A stretch of DNA of 64,000 nucleotides from Lingula anatina. Its lineage: Eukaryota > Brachiopoda > Lingulata > Lingulida > Lingulidae. The position numbers and the translations under genes are program-made. Shown in pieces: positions 40,130 through 54,100 of this stretch. Numbering within the stretch: position 1 is the first letter of the stretch; every line of letters starts with the position of its first letter. The notes beneath the pieces are model-generated. The model searched no databases. It was not told where the DNA came from and saw only the letters and a program-made list of their open reading frames with translations. The stretch is taken from assembly GCF_001039355.2 (NCBI RefSeq), contig NW_019774736.1, forward strand, positions 822,411 to 886,410. Reading direction: 5' to 3'.

Positions 40130-40192
<63 letters not shown>

Positions 40193-42851
40193 CAATGTAA
40201 TCAATATTTAATAGCTTATCACCCACATAAAAACACAGGCAAGTAATGACTGCCCAATTTCCTTTAATAAAGAAGAGTTCAGCTGAAATTAGCCCATATT
40301 TATAGTTTTCTTCAATCTTAATCTATCTATTCTTTTTCACTTTTATGATCTTTTTTATTTATTTCATTATGTTTTTTGACATTTTACATGAAGTAAAATT
40401 TTGCCAGTTTAATATCTAATTTTTGGAAAAATCAGGTCAACAACTTACAAAAAATATGAGTGATGATAAAACCTTCATACCACATTCTGGACATGAAACA
40501 TCAAGTAAGGATTAACAACTAGGAATACTTGAGACCAATTAAAGTTAAAACTAAATCTACACAATAACTTTAATGTAGCCCTTATGCAGCCAATATGGAC
40601 AATAAGTTTCCATGTGTACAACATTACTGATTTAAAAATGAAACCACATTATTGGTACATACATTTTTATGACTGTAACATGTGTGGTTCCATCTAACAA
40701 AATGTAACAGTTTGTCTTGAAAGACTCTTTTGATCTTTACATAACTGTCAAAATATCTGCCGCTCCAGCTTATTTCATACTCATATGAAAAACACCAAAA
40801 TGCACACACAGGATAAAAAGGTCTAACTGGACGAAAGTTAAAGAGGGACTAAGAACAAAGCCTAAAACATGTTTCAAAATGATGTTAACTGACAGAATTT
40901 AATTCCAATTTTATGTAACTTATTTTCTTTTATGAGCATAGATTTGTATTAAGCGATCAGTTTCAGGAGGGGGTGAAAGTAACAGTAAATGGCTTTACAA
41001 GAGAATTATTTAAAAAAAAACTTGGACCTTAAACCCATGACATCTAACGATGTGTACTAGGACAAAGACTTAGCTTATACATCTGAATTTATGCATCTAA
41101 AAATAATACTTAAAGAGGGACTGCTGGAGCAGTATATCTTTCCTCCGCATGTCCAGAGCACTGCAATTTATGACCTTACTATTTCACAGATACCAAATAT
41201 TGACATGCTGTCACTGTGGGATTCAATTAGTCTATTCTAATTTGACTAGAGGTTGGTAATGAATTTGTACAAGAGTATCATAAGCACAAAGTCATATAAT
41301 TCATTTGTTGTCCTATCACTTAATTTCTCCCTGTAGACTTGTGCAATTGTGCAATGCCACACCAATCTGATTCTCCCTGGACCTGTCCTCAGACCACAGA
41401 TTGCAGTGAATAGATTTCTCTGTAGATCTATAATAATGTAATTTTGACAAGTAACACTCTGCAAAGATGTCTGGCCTGGGGGACCAGTAGAACTGTGGCA
41501 CACTGCAATCATCTAAAACATGTGATCCATGACATTTTCTACCTACACGTATTGTTTGATAACACGAAAAACCAACATTACTAATAATTTTCACTTTGTA
41601 CCAAACAACTTAGCAGGGTAACCTTTAATTGAACAAACAAAAAATTCTGACATTATCATGAAAACTTTTTGGCTGTTATGTGATGTTATTTCTATTTTAG
41701 GCCCACATAGCCGCTAGTTATTTTTACTATGCCAGATCATCCAGCCATAAATTATTCCTGTGATGGGAAGATTCATCATGCAAAACACCTCTGTACCATG
41801 AATTTCAAATAACTACTCAATGTAACTCATTAGAAGTACAAAGAACTTTTCAGATAAAATGTTTTGTTTGGAACAATGTGAAGGGAAAAGTTTATGGCAC
41901 TGACAAGAAGAAAAACCGTAAGTAAGTATTTTTTTAACTCTCCACAACTAAGACTTTGGTCAAATTTCATTCATTCATTATTTTCACAATTCCAAAACAC
42001 AGATACTGAAGAATCAAGTACAGTATTTCTACTTTTATTCTTGCAGTTTTACACATTTCATAATTAACATTAATGAATAACTGCATTTGCTATTTTTCTA
42101 AATCATCACTGAATAACCAATTTTAATTGTTAAAAAAAAACAGAAAAAAGTATTAACAAAATATAACAATGCCTTCTTAACAATACCTTATAAACAAGAG
42201 AAAGGAAACTAAATAGACCAACAATAAAAAAGTGTAATTGGTGGTTAACATCAACAATTGTGGTGCCTCTGCTCTTTCTCTTCAATTATACATAATTTGT
42301 TTTTTGACATGCAATATACATGTTCACCTGACTCTCCAACAACTGATGTCATGTCCGTCCTATTCATTAGTAGTCAATAACCTACCAGGAAAAAGTGTGG
42401 ACATGAAAGTTTTGCGTTATTTGCTCCCAAGGGAAAACCATGGTCTGCACATATCAAATTATTACATTTCTATTAATATTAATACCATAGGCTACTTCAG
42501 GCAAGGGTGCAGACATAGTTCTCCCCTGGAGGGTAAAGTATCCAAGAGGAGAGTGACTTTATGCATGCGACAGTGAACTTCACACAATCACAAGGCAGCA
42601 AGTCATAGGACTGGAAACTGTAGAATTATCCATTTTTTTCTCCTTGTCTTAACCTTGTACGCTCAGGATTTACAGAAATATTAATATGATACCTCTTTAA
42701 ATGTCTTAAGGAAACCAAACTACAGTTAATTCAAATCATTAAACATGAATATATTCTAGACTTGGGTGTAATGGCACAATATTCAGGTGTGTCACAACTT
42801 CAATTGGTAGAATGTGAACTCCTTGGTAAACATGCTCAATAAAAGATCATT
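38549..42851. other. Intergenic AT-rich spacer with poly-A / TA tract
   Basis: A run of about 32 A (40131-40162) passes into about 13 TA repeats (40163-40189). No exon, RNA gene or transposon is recognised. Part of this interval may be distal 3' UTR of the minus-strand acyltransferase gene. Confidence 0.5.
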
Positions 42852-42857
42852 TTTATT
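42852..42857 (-). terminator. Candidate polyadenylation signal of the GPAM-like gene
   Basis: TTTATT on the plus strand, read as AATAAA on the minus strand, about 250 nt after the stop codon at 43109-43111. It is the nearest canonical hexamer noted; longer 3' ends are possible. Confidence 0.4.
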
Positions 42858-43108
42858 TGACAAGTCTTTTTGTTTTAGATACATTAAATTAAAGACACAT
42901 GGGAATGTTTGCATATAACTTAATTTAATGTCCGATTGTCTGGTTTATGTACACCATGATGATCCCAGAAATTTCATTAACTAATTATTTTTCCGTTCCT
43001 TTATCTTTTCATATTTAAAATGCTTTAAACTCAACTCCCTTCACTTATCAACTATCCCCTGCAACTCCTATTCCGCAGTAATCCTCAAAAACAAAACCAA
43101 CCAGATGT

Positions 43109-44753
43109 TCACATTCTGCAATCCTCTATAAAATCTATGAAGTCATTCAATCTTTCCTCCTCCCTGTACTTGTCACACAGGGAGACAGTCTTGGTGAACT
43201 CCACAGTTTTTGTATCATAGTAGATCTCCAACACCTTGATGCTCTGCAAAGCTTTAATAGCATTCTTCAAGCACTCCATAGAAACACTTTCAGCTAAAAC
43301 ATAAAATTACATAATTTTTATAGCCTTCTCTACAGGTTATGCCCTCTTAACTGAAAAAACTGTCAAATGTAAATCTGATAAGTGTTTTGCTTGATTCACT
43401 CAAGAAGCATTATTTTAAGAATTCTATTGAAATAGAAATTTCACAAGAAACACACTACTTAACATCTCTTACCAAATTCTGCCACTCCATCTTCAACTCT
43501 GTCTAAGGCAATTTGATGAATAGTACCCAAGAACTCATTTTCTGAAATGCCAAGTTAATATTCAGAAACCACCCTTTTAAAACTAAAATCATCATGCAAA
43601 ACGATGATTAAAAGATAAAATAAAATCAAAATCTGGATATAATTGTAAATAAAAATATTATCTCTCCTCAATCAGAAATACAAAGCACTACACTTGTCTA
43701 TCAATTTTCTTATCACAGAAAACAAAGCCATCCTTTTGTTTCTGTTTTTACCTGGCATATCCTCTTTCAAAAGCCTGGTCAAGGACTGCACTACTATCCA
43801 GTAAGACTCAATATATGGAGCCAGGACAGTCAGTAAGAAGTTGAAGCGATTATAGCAGTCAGGTTCATCTAGAAGAACCTGAAATTAACACCAAAAATTA
43901 ATGACACCACTTTTCTAATCCACTGCATTAAATAATACTGAAAGGTCTTGTGTATAAAAAGATTGTAAAAAGCACTTCAAAACAACTTGCATTCTGCAAA
44001 GACATGTTTCCCTTTTGCTTAACATTTTGGTTTGTGGTAGAGCACAGCAAGAATGTGACCTGATCAGTTGCTGCTTTACCTAACCAGTATTTGAAGGTCC
44101 CCACCTGCAATTTCTTAAATGCAACCTCTTCCTCCTCCTCTTCATCTGAGCTGTATTCTTGCATCTTTAAACTGGAGGCAAACCGTTTTGCCCACTGCAT
44201 TTCCCTGGAGTCAGTGTATGCAGAGTGGAGGGAGGATTCCTCTTCTCTCAAGATTTCATATGTGATCAGCTTATCCATGGCACTGCTTAGCTCTGTCCCA
44301 AGACTTGTGCAAGGCTGTAGAAATGCAAAAAGCATTTTTTTCTATGCTACAGTAAAACCAGGATCTGTTGGATGAAGCTGTGCTAACTTAAGTTCCATTT
44401 ACTCATCACCTTTCCTTAAGACTATTATCACATGTTATCTGAAAACTCTGACTTCATCTTATTTACTTATTTTATAATATATTTTTTTAATATTTGCATT
44501 CCAAACATAATATCAAGGGAACAATTAATGAACAAAAGTAGGATCAAGTTGGTAAATATTCATTGCTTAAGCAGTCACTTATCAAGGGCTGTACTGCAAT
44601 GAAGACTTACTGGAACAAATAAAAACTCATACTGCAGCAGTGCACACAGCCTTTGAGCTTTCTCCATGACTTCATCATGAGAAACAAAAACATCTGTTGT
44701 AGAAATGTGGCGAATGTCAAGATCATCAGAGGCAACACCATACACTGTTGTGG
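43109..44753 (-). CDS. GPAM: GPAM-like exons 17-21: C-terminal domain and stop
   Basis: Exons 44611-44753, 44105-44314, 43752-43878, 43473-43541 and 43109-43293, ending at TGA 43109-43111. Exon 18 carries SSDEEEEEE (residues 747-755), matching the acidic stretch found at this place in vertebrate GPAM and resembling a CK2 target. The last exons align by eye with the vertebrate C-terminal helices. Confidence 0.88.
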
Positions 44754-47700
44754 CTGAAAATAATAGCAACAGACAAGATAAAACAAACACGATGGTTATC
44801 TGTTGGAAAAATGTCATGTCAATAAAATAATTAGACAAAACATCCATCATTTGCTGACGCTCATTGGTTTTCCAAAACAACATAAAAGATAAAGCAATAA
44901 TTCAATTTCAGATGGTCAAAATACAATGAACTTCTTTTCTTTCAATAAAAATGCTAAAAAAACTAATGATGCTTAAAGGGATAATAACTCTTCGTTTCGG
45001 CCAAAAATGAATTTTCCTGGAGTAAACAACAATTTTCCCATACTTGCCAATGGTTAATGACTCCATTTTTACATTCAAAGTTAGTCCCTGGTTTTTTTCT
45101 AAAAAGTTTGGTTTTTTGTTAAAATCTCTTAAGAGATTTTAACAGAGTATAGCTATCAATGGTCTAAAGACAAGCTCAGATATCAGAATAATAGCTATAA
45201 CTGCCGTTTTTGTGGTAAAACAGAATATATTATATTTCTATGAGCTATACACAATGTTTTTATTGTGAAATATAGATCTTATACAAAGAGTTATTATCCC
45301 TTAAATAATCTTTATTTCATTTCATCAATTTTTATTATTTTTCTTGGAAGGCAAACTGATGAATTATAAAACCTGCAACCATATACCATGTCTCAACCAT
45401 AAAAAATAAAAAATTAAATAAAATAATAAATAAATAAATTTAAAAAATAATAACATCTGTTGCTGCAGTGTCTCTGGATAATCCCTGTTTAATGTACTGC
45501 TTTCACAAACTCTGATCACCATAATTAGATACTATCCTTATTTTTTTATGGAGCCCTCAAAGACTTAATTTAGCTTCTTTCATCATTTCACAAAACAGAG
45601 ATACAATAAAGAAACTGTGCCACACAAATTATTGATTAACTCCACAGTGCAAGTGTCTAGAAAATGCAATATCCAGTCTCTTTGTACTCCAACTTATCAA
45701 CCCTTCTGAAGAAATTCCCAAGTTATAAAAACTGATTTCCATTTTACATTGTAAATACATAACCGCAGCCTTTAAGGAAGCAGGAAAGCAAACCAAGTGT
45801 AAAGTATTCTTAAATAAAGAGCTATAAATTGTTCTTTAGGAGAATGTGACACTTGCATTAATGGTCTTTTGGTAATTTAAAGCTTCTTTTAGAAATATTA
45901 GGCCAAGCTATATCAACATCATGGCCAAATGACAAATGTGCTTTTATTACTTTTACAATTTCCTGAAGTACAATGTTCCCAACCGAAGTTCAGATACATG
46001 CACTCTTGTCAACTGTAATAGCTTTAAAGAAAACCTTTTCTACAATCTCAAATGATATCAAAATTGGAAATCCCTATTCTTGATAAATAACATTCAGGGA
46101 GACAAATTTGTCAAAACTGTTCAATTTCTTAACTTTTTATCCAGTTATTCATATGCTTCACAATACTTGAGAATAACCAAATCATTTAAATAATGTTTGT
46201 GTAAAACTCAAGTACCATATAATTATAGGACATGAGAATTTCTGAATATCCCACCTTTTTATGCTATATCAGCATACATCAATTAAATCATTGATCAATA
46301 GAACTTAAATTCATGAAGTATAAATAACCTAAATGGCAGCAACACACTTTGGCCTAAATAAAACGCTTTCTACAGATTAAACATATAGGAATGAAAATCA
46401 TATGCTAAGTCAAACTCCTAATTGGGTAAAACTGTCAATCTTCATTAAATTAAATCATCAAAATATAAAACAGAAATTCATTTTGAAATTTAACATGTCA
46501 CAATGCACTGATTACACTTACAAGACCTTGCAAACAGATATCTTTAAATGATATAATAGTATTTGGCATGTTAACCAAATTATCATGAATTATGTCCAGG
46601 CCCTGCGCAGTAAGGTTTAATGAGTCAGAAACAAAATATGTTATTTTTTCAAGATAAATTACAAAACTGGGTTTTGAGGTGTTGTCACCAGTTACCGAGT
46701 CAGAGTGCAGATAAAGGGAGCAGCATTGTTCTCTTTTATAAACCCAATCATACTAAGATTCTTCATGTGAGCATTAAGGCATGTTCACAGAAAGACCAAC
46801 TAAAACCAAGTATAGACTGAATGGGGCCATTCAGAAAAGAAGATTCGAGTATCAACTGGTCCAAAGCTCAAATATGGCAGACCCTACATGAAAGGAAGAC
46901 CACTTAATCCAGTAATGGTCTCCCTGCCTCACACACGCCTCCCCACGCATCTGGTCAAATGGAGTGAGAGATTTATTTACTGTGGCTGAGAGACCATTAC
47001 AGGACAGTCTTCTTTTCAGGTAAGGTCCGCCATCCCAGATGGTTGAGGTAAGTTTGGCGTTAACAATTAAGAGGAACTTTCACACCAGTCACCAGTGACA
47101 TTCCTGTCAGAGACCAATCAACTTTTATCCCTGCACTCAGTCAATCAGTTATTCATTAATTAAAACTTGTCAACAAAGGAGCATGCAGAGCAACTGTGGG
47201 AGAGACCTATTGCTGGGAAGGACTTTTTGACCAGGGTCATAAATGAAATGTTTCTTTCAATTTAAAAACCAAGATATGTACCATTTCCATATTTTTTTTA
47301 AAATCCCACTGATTGAGAAAGGTATTGGACAAAAATAAATTAATGAATTAAATTGTGTTAAGTGCCACGATCATTTCTACCTTGCTTTGAGAAAGTGTCT
47401 TGTTTCTGATATAGTTGGTTCACTGGCATACATTTAATACATGCCTATTATACTTTCCATAAGGAAGACACTAATGGCTCCACTGGCGTAGTATCTGAGT
47501 TCAAATACATCAGGCAAGCAGGTCACTGGCTCAAAATACATCAACTCTGTGCCAATGCTATCCTCACTGCCAGCAAGACTGCAAAATGAAAAATTAAATC
47601 ATCACTCACCCAGACATAAAAATATGTTACAAAAGAAAAGTAAATATTCACCAAAGAAACATACTTCTCTAGAATCACCTCAGATCACTTCCTACTAAAT

Positions 47701-48154
47701 GCGATTAGTACTTCAGTTTAAATTTTCAAGACAGTATAACAGAGAATAACATAACCAAGGGACCAACCTGTCATCAGCTGGCACACTGTATTTCTTCACC
47801 ACGTTGTCCCCTAGAACATCTGCCGCATACTGTATGACAGTTGGTGCCCTTCCAACAAAACCAACATCTCTTCCTCTGAATGTTATCTCCTCTTTCAGCC
47901 ATTCAAAACTTTGTACAAGCTCTTCTAATCTTGCACCCTATGAATCAGAAAAGGAAATGCTGGATTTTAACAAAATATTAACATAAAGCAAAGATGACAA
48001 ATATACACACAACTGACAGGAAGAAAGTAATTCCCATTCCTCCATTTAAACATTACTTGATACCTGCCATTTAACTAATGAAAGCTATTCAGCAAATATA
48101 AAGTAATACAAAAATATGTTTTGGCACTCATATAGTAAACATTACCTAAAAATC

Positions 48155-48194
<40 letters not shown>

Positions 48195-51100
48195 GAATGA
48201 CTTTTGTAAAATTTGCCCAATCATGCAGATTTTCAAAAAGAAATTGCCTTTTTATCAAACAAATAGTGAATTAAAATAAAACACGGTTTGGCATTAATAA
48301 AATGGACAATAAATGTGTTGAATAACAACGTCACTGGTGGCAACACAGGCAGAGACAATGTTCATAACATATACAGACACATTGTGTCTATATACAAAAA
48401 GTCACTATTCGCTATTATCTTGTAAATCACTGATGTTGTTACTAATTATTTGGCCTCAACAGATTATTTTGTCTAAAAATCTCCCAGAAAAAAATAACAT
48501 GGACCTACTCTTTAACATTTTGTACAAAATATGTGCACCAAGTAGGTTATGTTTATGTTCCGTAAGTCAGTATGTTTGTAAGTTAGTTTGTCTGTTCACA
48601 ACATTATACAAAAAGTTAAGGATAGATTATGATGAATTTTCAAAATAGATCAGAAATGGACCAAGGAACAAATGATTATTTTCTTGATACATTAACCTTT
48701 TTTTAATCATAGAATACCTTTCTGTGTTTGGTGACAAGCAGGAATGCCAGCATGGTAGTGCACATTATAGTGGAACTATTCACAAAAGCTGAAATTAAAT
48801 CCTCAAATTCATTTTCAGATCTAATGACTACACCACACTGACTGAAACTAATAGCATCATTTGAAAGAGTTCTTTTGAATTTCCCTTTTATGTAAGATAT
48901 AATATAAGCCTTAGGGCAAACGCTTTATACATTTACAGCTTCAAGCTGCTCTTGTTAGTTTTTATAGTACAATGATTGAGGAGAAAGTATTAACATGTTA
49001 TGCATTAAGTCACAATATTTGCATTAACAAAGTCACAATATATGCATATGAAGCATTGCTCAGATTTTTTTTAAATCCATGAATATCTGAAATATCGAAA
49101 TATTTTCAGGACTTACTGTATACTACATGCTGTGCCAAGTCTTTCACAGTCTGTCTCTGGTCTTCCACAACCACATCAGTTCCATACAAAGATGTCAAAC
49201 TGCCAGACGGGCGTAACTTGCCAGATGACCTGCGTGCTCGAGAAAAACTGTTCCTGCGAGACTCAAGGTTTTCTTTACGAGCCTCCATGTTAGTGTATTG
49301 AGCAGACTGAAGATATTCCTACAAATAAAAAATCAATAATAATGAATTCCACTATCTTGAGTATGCCATGAAATAATTACAGTAGTAATTTATTAAAATA
49401 AAAACTTATGCACAGATTACATGTAAATTTTCAAAATAAAGAAATACAAAAAAAAAAAAAAAAAAACACTGACCTTGAGTGAGAAAGGTTGTGCGAAGTC
49501 CACCCTAATGTTACCATAATGTGACATGAGAACTCTCCAGACAGCTTTCAAAGCTCCCCAGAATGTCTCCTTTATCTTTTGTTCACCCTGATAAATATTA
49601 CATTTCTAGGCCTTAACATGCAGGAAATTTAATTTTAAGAAAGCTACATTGCATGTTTAAAAGCTCAAACATGATATACTTTTCTGGTCACTGATATTTT
49701 CCAAACTATGGATAATATGGATAATTATTCAATGTGGATTTCAAATCACTTAAGACATCATATAAGAAATTTAAAATATCTGAGTGTAAAACTCACCATC
49801 TGCTCTCTGATGAAAAAAGTACCATCTAAAATCTTTTCATAATTGATACTGACGGGAATAATGTAAGCATCTTCTAAGAGGCCTGAAAAACACAATCTTA
49901 ATTTAACCAAAAAGTGTCCATTATCAGTGACCTTTTTGGTCTCAAATTTACATTAAAAGGTATCGATTTTTTCTACACATCCTGACCCTTAGTTATCAAA
50001 AGCTGACCCATGTTTCTTTACATTTCCCTTACCATCCATGTATGAGTCAATGACTACAGACAACAGTCCTCCTTTGGGTGCAGCAGCCTTGCCACTCCTG
50101 GTCCTTCCTCCTTCAATGAAAAACTCCATATTCTGTCCTGCTCGTAAAAGCTCCTGCATGTACTGAAATTAAAAATTAGCTCAAACACACACTGCTGGTT
50201 CTTCAAATCTTTTATAGAAAGCTAACATATACAATATCTGACATGCTGTCAAGTTTGTGTGTAGATGCACATGACTTTGCACATAATATTTTGTCACTTA
50301 CAGTGTGCAAAACAGCTCTGTACAGCAGGTCTTTCTTTCCTTCTACTTTGTCCAACTTTCTTCTTATAAAATAACCACCAAGCCCTCTCATGAAAGATCT
50401 GAAATTAACACAATGCATTTCAGACAATTAATTTTAGGGAATCAGTGTGTCCAAAAATACCCTATTAACCATATTTAACTAGTATACAAACACATTTATT
50501 AATTAATATATGAAAAGACCAGAGATTTGATAAAACAATTTTTGTTATGCAACTTACATGAATACAAAAAGAATCTCACATGTTAATACCATAATTTCTT
50601 TAGCATCATGGTAGTACATGTATGCATGCAATTAAGCAAACTCACCCAAAAACCGGAATCATCAGGTTGTCCCCTGCAGCGACATGGGGCACCTTGATCC
50701 CATAGTTGTACAGAATAAAAGTTACAACTACATAGTCAAGGTGACTACGATGGTGGGGCAGAAAGATCAAAGGATGACTGCTCTAGAAATAGGCAATTCA
50801 TTTTTATGTTACCATCCAAGAAAAAAATAAACAGATAAAGTACTGCATGAGAGTTCCAAATTACAAAATATTATTAGTATTTTTTGCATAACCCACCTTA
50901 TAGAGATTTTCAGTTTATTTTCAGCTACTCTAGGTGTATATGTAAATATAAAGCAAGTACTCAGGCACAGTCAGCTCAAGACTCCTATCCTCCAATTCAA
51001 GCAGCTTACATAAACTGATTTCTGGCATAACCGAGCTATTTCAAACAATAAATGTACTTTAGCTTTACATAGGGGAAAATACAAATATTCAATTCAGTTG

Positions 51101-54100
51101 TGTCTGACAGATATCAACTCAAAGACTGTGTACTATGTGAGGTACCTCTGCAGCTTTCTGAACCATTTCCATCTGACCTTTGTGAACTTGAACTGTTGAC
51201 AAGAAGTACCTCAGGACTCTGTGCAATACCCATGAGGTTAACCTGGAATTACACTCTGCCTTTGCAATACTCGAGGATATATGTTTTTTTTTTTTTGTAA
51301 CCTCTGATGAAAACCAAGAATTTTTTGCCATATATATATTGTCTTTAACATGGCATTCTATTTTATAAAATAACTCATAATATGCAATGAACATACTTAG
51401 GGTAACACATCATCAAGTTAACATGTGCATTAATATTTCTGACTTGTGATTGTCCTAGTAAAATAAATTGAAGTCTAGTTGTCTTGAAATAGTAATATTG
51501 ACAAAAAACTAGCAACATATTTATGTTAAACAGAAATACACTTACTTGAGCAGAGACAGGGATATACCCGCTTTCATTTTACTAAGCAAATGATTAGCCC
51601 GTTTCATATGGAATGCAAGTTTCTCGGGCAACTGTTTGGGATCTTCAAATTCTTCTTCATTATCTAAGGAAAATGTTGTAGCTGCAAAAGGTATGACAAA
51701 AAATAAATAATAATAAATTATGAGTGCAAATAATTAATCACAAACACAGAGAACAAAAGAACTGTCTTATGCTACTGGTTAGTTATATTCAAAGGAGTTT
51801 TTTTGTTTTGTTTTGTTTTGTTTTGTTTTGGTAATTCATTGACAAATAATAGTAATTCAGATTCAGTTCTTGGAAGGTATCCAAATAAGTTTGTTTGGGA
51901 TGAAGCATGAGCTGCACATGCTTTGGCCAGTTTCCCATTGCAAAATCCAGCACATGTAACCACAAGCCATACCTTCCTTTGGACAATCCTGCCTTGCACA
52001 TGTATCAAGAGTGGCCTGGATTCTGTAAAAGAAAATTTCAGTAAGTGCATCAGTACAACTGCAGCATTACCAGTGTTAGAAATACAGAGCATTACATGTA
52101 TGATGCCATCTTTCCCAGAGGCAATGGTAATGCCTATTTGTGGTAGCCCATCCACCATGTACATGCTCTATAGACCAGAATCTCTCTCTTCATATCCCAT
52201 TTTAGTTACATGCCCTACAGTATTTTTATTCTCTGTAACATTTTCTATTATCATGATATCAAAGTAAAAAGATCCCCCCAAAAATGTACAATGTCCTTAT
52301 ATGAAAAGACAAATAGAAATATTTACCTTTTACTTTTCATGACTTGTTTAGCTACGTCTGGGTAAGTGATAGACGACTGCGTCCTAGACTGCAAGGTACA
52401 GCTGAAGGACATGCACACTCTGGCAAGATAACCTTTCCTCCTCCTGGACAGAAATGTCAAGGTTTCATAATTACTACAATACCTGGTTATATTAACAAAA
52501 TTAAATTTGTGACTTTATTGTATAATGTATTAATGATACTTCAAAATGAATCTAAGAAACCTTATTTTTTACATATTTTGATAATTACACATTAGCTGTG
52601 TATTCATGTAAGCTTACCTATATTCATCATATTCACGAAATACATCAGCAATATCTGGTTTTGATGTTGACTCCTGGTATAACCAATTCTGTCAAAACAA
52701 AACATATAGGAACATCTTTGATTTTCTTCCACACAAGAAGATACATAAATTAAAATTTATACCAAATAATCAACATACTGATTTCACCTCTTCAGTCATG
52801 ATCTCAGTTTCAAATAAGGTACATTTGTTTGGTCAGACCCAAGAGACAATGACTGCATTCCCACAGATTTTAGATCGATCTATCCCTGTGGGGAGTCTCA
52901 CTAGATTACTGTCAGCTTAGCCGGCTTACTAGTAAATGTCTATCCCTCCTACTGAAAGCTGTGCATGCTCGGCTGACAGCGATTTAGCACGAACCCCCAG
53001 GGAGTTAGGTCGATCCAGATGGATCGATCTAAATCTGTGGGAATGCAGTCAAAGACAAACTTGTAATCTGGCTTAAACAGTGCAGTACACACAACATCCA
53101 CCTAGAAAATTTAATCTACTTGTATTACAGTACGGCTGGATTTATCCAGTTTGGGCTTATTAAATTTCTTAATATCAACACAGTTATCACATTTTGCAGA
53201 GGACTGGCTGATATCCATAGTCTACTTACCCTGCTGTTAGATAAACATTTTTCACAACATCTGCCCATAAACGGCCTTTGGAACTTATTGGTTTGAGGTG
53301 CAATGATAGGCATCACCTTAAAGAATCCCAAACTGGTGCCCAAGGGCTGAAAAAATGTCACAATAATCAAAACATATGTACTAGTACTCTGCATATCTAT
53401 TTTGGTATTTCTATATTTGAATTTTTAATTGTTAAAAAATCAATAATCTAGAGCTCAACAGTATAGTATAGTATATTATACATTGATTAATGAATCATCA
53501 TGATGATCAATAGGATTGTAGTTGTTTAATGTTAAAAATGGTGCCCGTAAACTAGTAGCCATGCATTAAATATTGACATTTTTTGTATGATAAAAGGCTT
53601 AGTATTAGGACAGTTAGAGCGTCTTAAGCCTTGTAAAAACATTTATTTCTACTTGACTCATCAAATCATATTTTGTAAGCTGTTTTCTAAGAAAACTGGC
53701 CATCCAAATAACAGCTGGATAGCTCTCTGGTAAAAGGTGTGTGGTTCACACTACTGATTAAAACTGCAAAGGAGACTGGGGAACATTAAAAACTACATGT
53801 CTATTCAATCACTTAAGTTCTTAATTCAGAAATTTAAACCTCAATATTAAGAATGGACTGTTTTAATACTGTTTCAAAAGTGAACCTATCTGTGCCAGAC
53901 AGTTCATTTAAACTGTCAAATGTACAGGCCATGGTGGCAGACTTACAACAGAGACTCCAGTGAACTTGTTCCTGTATTTTGATCTTCTCTGAGGAGGCTG
54001 TAGATTGTCTCCAAACTTGTCCTTCCATGCCTGCCTTCCAGCCTGCAAGTTGACAGACAGACCAGCTGGAGGTTCATAACCCTGCGTATTCTTTAAGTAA

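Noticed and set aside
40131-40189. Retroposed SINE or processed-gene tail at the long poly-A / TA tract
   Set aside because: No body with promoter boxes or gene homology is visible on either side, so it is treated as simple sequence.
47451-47454. An additional GPAM exon in the large intron between 47454 and 44753
   Set aside because: The phases of the flanking exons match directly and the spacing to the next conserved block is about that of vertebrate GPAM, so no missing exon is needed.
51772-52164. 130-codon minus-strand frame
   Set aside because: It spans GPAM intron sequence and the TTTTG repeat; the real 50-nt exon (51973-52022) is embedded in another reading with proper splice sites.
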